Positions 13,034 through 18,688 of a stretch of DNA of 18,688 nt are shown here, piece by piece; the first letter of the stretch is position 1; every line of letters starts with the position of its first letter. The DNA lies in NCBI GenBank assembly GCA_947167725.1, contig CAMVJF010000010.1:1-18688 (forward strand), written 5' to 3'. Under the pieces are notes generated by a model. It had not been told where the DNA came from and ran no database searches. It saw only the letters and a list, made by a program, of their open reading frames with translations. The DNA comes from an uncultured Clostridia bacterium (GTDB taxonomy: Bacteria > Bacillota > Clostridia > Oscillospirales > Oscillospiraceae). Made by a program: the position numbers and the translations under genes.

Positions 13034-13899
13034 CGCGGCAGGAATATAAGGCGATGGTCGATGCGGCGCTGGAGGAGTACTTCCGCGATGTCGAGTCGAT
13101 ACCGATCGCCGGCCTGGCCGAGTCGATGCGCTACAGCCTCCTTGCCGGGGGAAAGCGGATCCGCCCGACGCTTGTTCTTGAGTTTTGCCGCATCTGCGGA
13201 GGAGAGATCTCCGAGGCGCTTCCCGTCGCCTGCGCGATCGAGATGCTTCACACATATAGTCTGATTCACGACGATCTGCCGTGCATGGATAATGACGATT
13301 TTCGCCGCGGAAGACCGACGAATCATGTCGTTTACGGCGAATGCACCGCGACGCTGGCAGGCGATGCTTTGCAGGCCGAAGCGTTTGGAACGATCCTGCG
13401 CTCGGCGCTCTCTCCGGAAAGAAAAGCGCGCTGCGCCGAGTATCTTGCCGATGCCGTCGGGCTGGACGGCATGTGCGGAGGACAGTATCTCGACATGCTC
13501 GGCGAGGGTCATGCGCTCGGTGAACGGGAGCTTGACGAGATCAATTCCCGCAAGACCGGCGCCCTTCTGATTGCCGCCTGCCGAATGGGTGTCGCGGCTG
13601 CCGGAGGCAGCGAGAAACAGCTCGACGCCGCCTCTCGTTACGGTGCCGCAATCGGTCTGGCTTTTCAGATCCGGGACGATATGCTTGACGTTCTCGGCAC
13701 GGCGAAGGAGTTGGGGAAGCCGATCGGCTCCGACGCGCAGGAGCAGAAGAACACTTATATGGCCCTTTACGGAGCCGAACGCTGTTCCGCTATGGTAGGA
13801 AAGCTGACGGTACAGGCCAAGGCTGTTTTGCACGAGAGCTTTTCCGATACTGCTTTTCTGGATGCGCTGGCCGATTCCATGGCAGTTCGAACGAACTGA
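13030..13899 (+). CDS. ispA: Polyprenyl synthetase, probable farnesyl diphosphate synthase
   Basis: IspA-type enzymes condense isopentenyl diphosphate with dimethylallyl and geranyl diphosphates to make farnesyl diphosphate, the precursor of undecaprenyl and quinone chains. The 289-residue product shows LAGGKRIRPTL (38-48), the first aspartate-rich motif DDLPCMDNDDFRRG (81-94), the SRKTGAL block (173-179) and the second aspartate motif DDMLD (216-220). The first motif has Asn at 88 where many homologues have Asp; the metal-binding Asp81, 82 and 87 are intact. Geranylgeranyl diphosphate as end product cannot be ruled out. I start at ATG 13030, overlapping xseB by 4 bases. dxs follows 32 bases later, so two steps of isoprenoid supply are side by side. 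Confidence 0.93.
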   Translation: MTRQEYKAMVDAALEEYFRDVESIPIAGLAESMRYSLLAGGKRIRPTLVLEFCRICGGEISEALPVACAIEMLHTYSLIHDDLPCMDNDDFRRGRPTNHVVYGECTATLAGDALQAEAFGTILRSALSPERKARCAEYLADAVGLDGMCGGQYLDMLGEGHALGERELDEINSRKTGALLIAACRMGVAAAGGSEKQLDAASRYGAAIGLAFQIRDDMLDVLGTAKELGKPIGSDAQEQKNTYMALYGAERCSAMVGKLTVQAKAVLHESFSDTAFLDALADSMAVRTN

Positions 13900-13916
13900 G
13901 AAATAATCATTATACA
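13883..13916 (+). promoter_or_regulatory. Palindrome and weak promoter candidate before dxs
   Basis: CAGTTCG-AA-CGAACTG (13883-13898) has perfect 7 bp arms around 2 bases and spans the ispA stop codon. A TATACA -10-like box follows at 13911-13916. A -35 would fall inside the palindrome (TTCGAA, 13886-13891, spacing 19), so the match to consensus is poor. A two-base centre is too tight for a stable RNA hairpin, so a DNA operator is the more natural reading if it has any function. Confidence 0.3.
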
Positions 13917-13931
13917 AATTCGAGGTGCAAT

Positions 13932-15776
13932 TTGAGTATTCTCGAGCAGATCAAGACGTCGAATGATGTCAAAAAACTCAATGAGAGGGAATTGAGCGTT
14001 CTCTGCGAAGAGATCCGCAAGACGCTGGTGACTTCTCTTGCCAAAACCGGAGGCCATCTCGCCTCCAATCTCGGCGTTGTGGAACTCAGCGTCGCGCTGC
14101 ATCGCGTTTATGACAGCTCGCGCGATCGGATCGTTTTCGACGTCGGACATCAGAGCTATACACATAAACTGTTGACAGGAAGATACGAGCAGTTCCCGAC
14201 GCTTCGCCAGTTCGGCGGGATTTCCGGTTTCCCCAAACCCTATGAGGCCGATGACGACGCGTTCATCGCGGGACATGCTTCAAACTCCGTCTCCGTGGCG
14301 CTGGGTATGGCCCATGCGAGAACGCTTTCCAAGCAGGACTACGATATTGTCGCCGTGATCGGCGACGGTGCCATGACCGGGGGCTTGTCTTTCGAGGGAC
14401 TCTCAAACGCCGCTCAGAGCGGCGAGGCTATGGTCGTGATCCTGAACGACAACAATATGTCCATCGCGGAGAATGTCGGCGGGACTTCCAAAATGCTGCA
14501 GTCGATGCGTATCAAGCCTGCCTATCTGAATTTCAAAAGACGCTATCGCCGTCTTTTCAGCCATCTGCCCGCGCTTTATCGCTTCAATCACGGAATCAAG
14601 GAATGGTTCAAGTCTCATCTGATCCTGTCGAACATGTTCAGCGAGATGGGATTCGAATACCTCGGACCCGTCGACGGACATGATCTGAAAGCACTTGAAA
14701 ATGTGATTCGCTGGGCGCGCGATATGCGCAGGCCCGTTCTCGTACATGTCCTGACTCGCAAGGGCAAGGGCTGCTCCTTTGCCGAGAAGGACCCGGAAAA
14801 GTACCATGGCGTGGGGCCCTTCGACCCGATCAGCGGCGAACTTGCGGAGGAGGGAGAGACCTTTGCCGCCCGTTTCGGCAAAGCGCTGTGCTCGTTTGCC
14901 GAAAAAGACGAAAAGATTACCGCAATCACGGCCGCCATGGCCGGCGGCACGGGGCTTGAGGACTTTGCCTCGCGCTTTCCCTCCCGTTTCTTTGATATCG
15001 GCATTGCCGAGGAGCATGCCGCCGCCATGGCCGGCGGCATGGCAAAGCAGGGACTCCTTCCTGTCTTTGCCGTGTATTCGACCTTCCTCCAGCGTGCGTA
15101 TGACATGCTGATCCACGATATCTCTCTTCAGCATCTGCACGCCGTGTTTGCGGTCGATCGCGCCGGCCTGGTCGGACGCGACGGAGAAACGCATCAGGGA
15201 AGTTTCGATCTCAGTTATCTTTCAAGCGTCCCTGGCATGAGCATCTACTGCCCGGCATCATTCTCAGAGCTGGAGAGCATGCTCGACATGGCGCTGTACG
15301 ACTGTGACGGCCCGGCGGCGATCCGCTACCCCCGCGGAGGAGAGGGCGTATACCACTCAAATCACTGTGAAACGGAATACGTTCTGCGCAGCGGAAGCGA
15401 TATCACGATTGTGAGCTATGGCGTTATGATCAATGAAGCGCTTGAGGCGGCCGACCGGCTGAAGGAAGAGGGGATCTCCGCGGAGATCGTCAAGCTCGGA
15501 CGCGTCCGCCCGAACGGATTTGAAACCGTGTGCGAGTCCGTGCGAAATACCGGGCGCCTGATCGTCACGGAGGACGTCTGCGCTTTCGGCTCCGTCGGAG
15601 CCCAGATCCTCGCCGCACTTGCCTCGCGCCCGCTTGCATTCAGCTTTCGCCTTCTGAATCTCGGAGACGGTATCGTGCCGCATGGCAGCGTGAGCGAACT
15701 GCGCCGCTTTTGCGGCATCGACGCGAAGGCGATCGTCTCCCGGGCGAAGGAGCTTTTGGCCGGAGGCGACAAATGA
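13932..15776 (+). CDS. dxs: 1-deoxy-D-xylulose-5-phosphate synthase
   Basis: Dxs joins pyruvate and glyceraldehyde 3-phosphate, using thiamine diphosphate, to start the MEP route to isoprenoids. The product also feeds thiamine and pyridoxal synthesis in many bacteria. The 614-residue protein has the usual three-domain layout. FDVGHQSYTHKLLTGR (69-84) is followed by the thiamine-diphosphate motif GDGAMTGG (144-151) with LNDNNMS (171-177), and the pyrimidine domain carries DIGIAEEH (355-362) with the catalytic Glu at 360. A transketolase-like C-terminal domain contains RYPRGGEG. The start is TTG 13932, with GAGGTG just upstream (13922-13927) and an N-terminus of normal family form. No ATG fits better. 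Its TGA overlaps the tlyA start by 4 bases. Confidence 0.96.
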   Translation: MSILEQIKTSNDVKKLNERELSVLCEEIRKTLVTSLAKTGGHLASNLGVVELSVALHRVYDSSRDRIVFDVGHQSYTHKLLTGRYEQFPTLRQFGGISGFPKPYEADDDAFIAGHASNSVSVALGMAHARTLSKQDYDIVAVIGDGAMTGGLSFEGLSNAAQSGEAMVVILNDNNMSIAENVGGTSKMLQSMRIKPAYLNFKRRYRRLFSHLPALYRFNHGIKEWFKSHLILSNMFSEMGFEYLGPVDGHDLKALENVIRWARDMRRPVLVHVLTRKGKGCSFAEKDPEKYHGVGPFDPISGELAEEGETFAARFGKALCSFAEKDEKITAITAAMAGGTGLEDFASRFPSRFFDIGIAEEHAAAMAGGMAKQGLLPVFAVYSTFLQRAYDMLIHDISLQHLHAVFAVDRAGLVGRDGETHQGSFDLSYLSSVPGMSIYCPASFSELESMLDMALYDCDGPAAIRYPRGGEGVYHSNHCETEYVLRSGSDITIVSYGVMINEALEAADRLKEEGISAEIVKLGRVRPNGFETVCESVRNTGRLIVTEDVCAFGSVGAQILAALASRPLAFSFRLLNLGDGIVPHGSVSELRRFCGIDAKAIVSRAKELLAGGDK

Positions 15777-16624
15777 AGAAGATGCGTTTGGACCAGCTCG
15801 TTTTCGAGAGAGGCTTCACCGAGAGCCGGGAGCGCGCCAAAACGACGGTCATGAGCGGCATCGTTTTTGTCAACGGCCAGCGCGCCGACAAACCGGGAAT
15901 GCCTGTTTCTCCGGATGCCGTCGTTGAAGTCCGCGGCGAGGCCTTGCCTTTTGTCAGCCGCGGCGGTTATAAACTGGATAAAGCGCTTAAGGTCTTTCCC
16001 GTCGATCCGAGGGATAAGACCTGCATCGACTGCGGCGCCTCGACCGGCGGCTTTACCGACGTGCTGCTGCAGCACGGCGCGGGGAAAGTGTATGCTGTCG
16101 ACGTCGGCTACGGTCAGCTTGCCTGGAAACTTCGCAGCGATCCCCGCGTCGTGAATCTGGAGCGCTGCAATCTTCGCTATGTAAGTGAGGAACAGATCCC
16201 GGATAAGCTGGACCTGGCCGTAATGGACGTTTCCTTTATTTCTATCCGTCTTGTCCTTCCTGCCGTTCAGGCATTGCTCAAGCCCGGCGCCGACCTCATC
16301 TGCCTGATCAAGCCGCAGTTTGAGGCCGGACGGGAAGAGGTCGGGAAAAAAGGCGTCGTTCGGGATGAGAGCGTCCACCGCGAAGTCGTCAGGACGATCG
16401 CCGCGTTCGCACCGACGATCGGTCTTTCCGTCGTTGGGCTTGATTATTCCCCGATCAAAGGACCCGAGGGAAATATCGAATACTTATGCCATATGATCAA
16501 TGAGCCCGGGAAAGATGCGGCCTTAGATATCGACGCGCTGGTCGCGCGATCCCATGATAATCTCTTGAAAGCCGGAGGAAAGGACTATGATAGCGATCTG
16601 TCCCAATCCGTATCGAGACACTGA
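15773..16624 (+). CDS. tlyA: TlyA-family rRNA 2'-O-methyltransferase
   Basis: TlyA proteins methylate ribose 2'-hydroxyls in 16S and/or 23S rRNA; they were first described as haemolysins, and in mycobacteria their loss gives capreomycin resistance. The 283-residue product has an N-terminal S4 RNA-binding domain (about 4-62; RLDQLVFERGFTESRERAK) and the linker SRGGYKLDKAL (62-72). An FtsJ-like methyltransferase domain follows, with the S-adenosylmethionine loop DCGASTGGFTD (86-96). The expected catalytic K-D-K-E set can be placed at Lys67, Asp152, Lys180 and Glu236. I start at ATG 15773, overlapping dxs by 4 bases; upstream codons in the frame lie inside dxs. The last 38 bases overlap nadK, which is unusually long for this operon. 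Confidence 0.94.
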   Translation: MKKMRLDQLVFERGFTESRERAKTTVMSGIVFVNGQRADKPGMPVSPDAVVEVRGEALPFVSRGGYKLDKALKVFPVDPRDKTCIDCGASTGGFTDVLLQHGAGKVYAVDVGYGQLAWKLRSDPRVVNLERCNLRYVSEEQIPDKLDLAVMDVSFISIRLVLPAVQALLKPGADLICLIKPQFEAGREEVGKKGVVRDESVHREVVRTIAAFAPTIGLSVVGLDYSPIKGPEGNIEYLCHMINEPGKDAALDIDALVARSHDNLLKAGGKDYDSDLSQSVSRH

Positions 16625-17429
16625 TCTGCACTCTACCCGCAGGGCGCTTGCCCTGCTTGAGGCCGAAGGAAAGGAATGCGCGGTCTGCCCTGTGTTTGCG
16701 CAGGGCGGAGAGGATATCCTCCCCGAGGATATCGAATACCGCGAGATCGCCTCGCTTGGCGACGACTGCGAAATGATGATCGTCATCGGCGGCGATGGCA
16801 CGATCCTCTCCGTCGTCCGTGCGCTGGGCGGGAGAGCGATCCCGATCCTTGGCGTTAATCTCGGCACCAAGGGCTTTATGACGGCTCTGGAAGCGGATGA
16901 ACTCGATGAGATCGTCCGCGCAGTCCGCGGTGAACTGCGGATCAGCGAGCGCATGATGCTTGACATTTCCATCGAGCGGGACGGAGAGGTGATCTATTCC
17001 GATCTCGCGCTGAACGACGCGGTCATTCACGGCTACGGCGAATGCATCAATATCACCGCCTTCTGCGATAACGACAGGATGATCGCCTATTCCGGCGACG
17101 GCGTGATCGTCGCTTCACCGACCGGCTCGACCGGCTATTCCATGTCTGCCGGCGGACCGATCGTGGAGCCTGAGGCCGCCGCCTTTATCCTCACGCCGAT
17201 CTGCGCGCACGCCATCGGCGCGAAGCCCTTCGTCATCGGCACGAAGAAGCTGATCTCCGTTACGACGGAGAAGCTGAACACCCGCCGCGCATATCTTTCC
17301 GTCGACGGCAATTCCGTCATGGATCTCGCCAGCGGGGACAGGATGCTGATCCGCCGCAGCGAGCACAGCACGCTTATGGCGCGTCTGAAAAACAAATCAT
17401 TTTTTGAGATCGTTTTCGAGAAATTATAA
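16587..17429 (+). CDS. nadK: NAD kinase
   Basis: NadK phosphorylates NAD to NADP, the only route to NADP in most bacteria. The 280-residue product shows the signature GGDGT (68-72), NLGTKGFMT (91-99), LNDAVIHG (142-149) and the NAD-binding SPTGSTGYSMSAGGP (177-191). The GTKGF segment differs from the more common GxLGF, but no catalytic residue appears to be missing. ATG 16587 is supported by GGAGG (16574-16578) 8 bases upstream, although it lies 38 bases inside tlyA; its N-terminus MIAICPNPYR has the normal family beginning. argR follows after 16 bases, as in many Firmicutes. Confidence 0.95.
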   Translation: MIAICPNPYRDTDLHSTRRALALLEAEGKECAVCPVFAQGGEDILPEDIEYREIASLGDDCEMMIVIGGDGTILSVVRALGGRAIPILGVNLGTKGFMTALEADELDEIVRAVRGELRISERMMLDISIERDGEVIYSDLALNDAVIHGYGECINITAFCDNDRMIAYSGDGVIVASPTGSTGYSMSAGGPIVEPEAAAFILTPICAHAIGAKPFVIGTKKLISVTTEKLNTRRAYLSVDGNSVMDLASGDRMLIRRSEHSTLMARLKNKSFFEIVFEKL

Positions 17430-17445
17430 TGGAGGACAGGAAAAG

Positions 17446-17904
17446 ATGAAACCCGGAAGACAGAGTGTGATCCTGGATATCATCACACATCAGAATATCG
17501 AGACCCAGCGTAAGCTTCAGGAGGCCCTGCTCGAGCGCGGCGTGAAGAGCACTCAGGCGACCCTTTCCCGCGACATCAAGGATATGCGTCTGGTGAAGGA
17601 GCTCGGCGCCAACGGGATCTATTACTATACCGTCTCCGGCAAATCCGAGGAAGACGACGCCAAGCAGAGGCTGCAGAAGATCGTGCGCGAGAGCGTGGTC
17701 TCCTATCAAACGGCGATGAATATTCTGGTCATCAAGACCATTCCCGGTCTTGCTTCGGCTGTCTGTGCGGCTGTTGACGTGATGTCCATTGAAGGACTCG
17801 TCGGAACGCTGGCCGGCGACGATACCGCATTTGTCGCGATGAAGAGCCTTGAGAGCTGCGAGAAGCTGTTCACGGAGCTGCAAAGCATCATCAGAGGGAA
17901 ATAA
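17446..17904 (+). CDS. argR: Arginine repressor ArgR/AhrC
   Basis: ArgR is a hexameric regulator that uses arginine as co-effector to repress arginine biosynthesis and, in many Firmicutes, to activate its catabolism. The 152-residue product has the standard length. An N-terminal winged helix (about 1-65) includes the recognition helix STQATLSRDIKDM (35-47). A C-terminal oligomerisation and arginine-binding domain follows, with GTLAGDDTAFVAM (120-132), where the paired aspartates contact arginine. ATG 17446 is chosen because GGAGGA (17431-17436) lies 9 bases upstream; the open frame beginning at 17404 lies inside nadK. recN follows after 24 bases. No convincing ARG box was found in the window. 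Confidence 0.95.
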   Translation: MKPGRQSVILDIITHQNIETQRKLQEALLERGVKSTQATLSRDIKDMRLVKELGANGIYYYTVSGKSEEDDAKQRLQKIVRESVVSYQTAMNILVIKTIPGLASAVCAAVDVMSIEGLVGTLAGDDTAFVAMKSLESCEKLFTELQSIIRGK

Positions 17905-17928
17905 GAGCGTCTTTTGCGGGGGATTGCC

Positions 17929-18688
17929 ATGCTGAACGAACTTCACATTGAGAATATCGCCGTGATCGAGCGCGCCGACATCAGCTTCACTCCCGGACTC
18001 AATATCCTTACAGGCGAAACTGGCGCGGGCAAGTCTATTGTGATCGATTCGATCGGCGCGGTGCTCGGCGATCGCGTCAGCCGCGAGCTTGTTCGGCGCG
18101 GGGCGGAGCGCGCCCTCGTGACGGCTTCCTTCGATATGACCGAAGAAGCGGAGCGGTTTCTGCGTGACAGCGAGATCGAAGCCGAGGACGAGCTGATCCT
18201 TCAGCGCAGGATCGGCTCCGACGGGAAAAGCTCCTGCAGGATCTGCGGCGTCCCGGTCAGCGCGGTTCAACTTAAGGAGCTCGCGTCCGCGCTCGTGGAT
18301 ATTCACGGCCAGAATGACGGCCGCCAACTGATGGATGAAAAGAGGCATCTATCTTATCTCGATCGTTTTGGCGCGCTGGACAGCGCGCTTGAATCCTACG
18401 AAAAGGCATGGCGTCATTTCTGCGGCCTGCGCAGAGAGATCGACGCCCTGCGGATGGATGAAGAGGAAAAGGAACGCGTTCGCGACCGTCTGCAGGACAG
18501 GATCGATACGCTCTCAAGGGCTGATCTGAAAAGCGGCGAATACGAGGAGATCTCTTCGCGCCTCGCTCTGCTGCGCAATTCCGAAAAGCTTACCGAAGCG
18601 ATCGAGAATGCCTGCGGCCTTCTCTACGACGGCGATGAGAACGCAGTCACTCTTGCGCAGACCGCAGAGGGCTATGCGCAGCGAGCGG
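17929..18688 (+). CDS. recN: DNA repair protein RecN (5' part, runs off the window)
   Basis: RecN is an SMC-like ATPase that acts early at double-strand breaks. The window holds the first 253 codons of a protein normally about 560 residues long. Visible are the family opening MLNELHIENIAVIERADI (1-18), the Walker A loop GETGAGKS (29-36), a run rich in acidic and basic residues, and VDIHGQNDGRQLMD, the conserved region before the coiled coil. From about residue 150 the sequence becomes charged and helical, the start of the SMC-type coiled coil. GGGGG (17918-17922) lies 6 bases before ATG 17929. I see no LexA-type operator in the 24 bases upstream, so it is probably expressed with argR. Confidence 0.95.
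   Translation, partial: MLNELHIENIAVIERADISFTPGLNILTGETGAGKSIVIDSIGAVLGDRVSRELVRRGAERALVTASFDMTEEAERFLRDSEIEAEDELILQRRIGSDGKSSCRICGVPVSAVQLKELASALVDIHGQNDGRQLMDEKRHLSYLDRFGALDSALESYEKAWRHFCGLRREIDALRMDEEEKERVRDRLQDRIDTLSRADLKSGEYEEISSRLALLRNSEKLTEAIENACGLLYDGDENAVTLAQTAEGYAQRA

Noticed and set aside
12847..13917. Minus-strand open frame (356 codons) opposite xseB and ispA
   Set aside because: It covers two recognised genes on the other strand and has no family features or ribosome-binding site.
14931..15039. Exact 19-base direct repeat in dxs (14931-14949 and 15021-15039)
   Set aside because: Both copies encode AAMAGG in frame within the conserved pyrimidine domain. Similar residues with the same preferred codons explain it.
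15416..18348. Long minus-strand open frames opposite dxs/tlyA (15416-16378) and nadK/argR/recN (17374-18348)
   Set aside because: Each lies against well-conserved plus-strand genes, crosses several gene boundaries and lacks a start signal.

Overview
The window looks like a chromosomal segment from an endospore-forming, moderately GC-rich member of the Clostridia, probably near Oscillospirales/Ruminococcaceae. The evidence is a complete eight-gene spoIIIA operon, the Firmicutes-type run asp23-nusB-xseA-xseB-ispA-dxs-tlyA-nadK-argR-recN, frequent strong Shine-Dalgarno sites, TTG/GTG starts and a tRNA gene with encoded CCA. The family-level placement is an inference. No mobile element, CRISPR array or rRNA was seen.

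Layout. (1) 1-100: probable tail of an upstream gene and its terminator. (2) 167-3211: a strong vegetative-type promoter drives a two-gene unit. It encodes an EutH-family ethanolamine carrier and a three-part protein: winged helix, LicC-like cytidylyltransferase and LicA-like choline/ethanolamine kinase. Together they look like uptake plus activation of ethanolamine or choline to its CDP form. (3) 3324-3519: promoter, tRNA-Thr(CGU) and terminator. (4) 3575-5612: a lipoprotein with a ComEC-like metallo-beta-lactamase fold, then a multi-pass membrane protein with a YdcF/SanA-type (DUF218) domain, closed by a hairpin shared with the convergent small membrane-protein gene at 5641-6090. (5) 6124-6180: back-to-back promoters. 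One faces left for the small membrane gene; the other faces right and matches the sporulation sigma-E consensus. (6) 6196-10583: spoIIIAA to spoIIIAH with tightly coupled translation, ended by a terminator. SpoIIIAG is only 101 residues and lacks the insertion that forms the beta-barrel in Bacillus subtilis. (7) 10591-18688: two candidate promoters, then the housekeeping run: Asp23 protein, NusB, exonuclease VII, the isoprenoid enzymes IspA and Dxs, the rRNA methyltransferase TlyA, NAD kinase, the arginine repressor and the start of RecN, which runs off the window.

How they work together. The spoIIIA products form the mother-cell half of the SpoIIIA-SpoIIQ channel that feeds the forespore. 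The downstream run combines transcription antitermination, DNA repair, isoprenoid precursor supply, rRNA modification and cofactor synthesis in mostly overlapping genes. Compared with B. subtilis, accB, accC and folD are absent between spoIIIAH and xseA. The most unusual parts are the EutH plus winged-helix-LicCA pair, the minimal SpoIIIAG, and the sigma-E-like sequence between spoIIIA and asp23.
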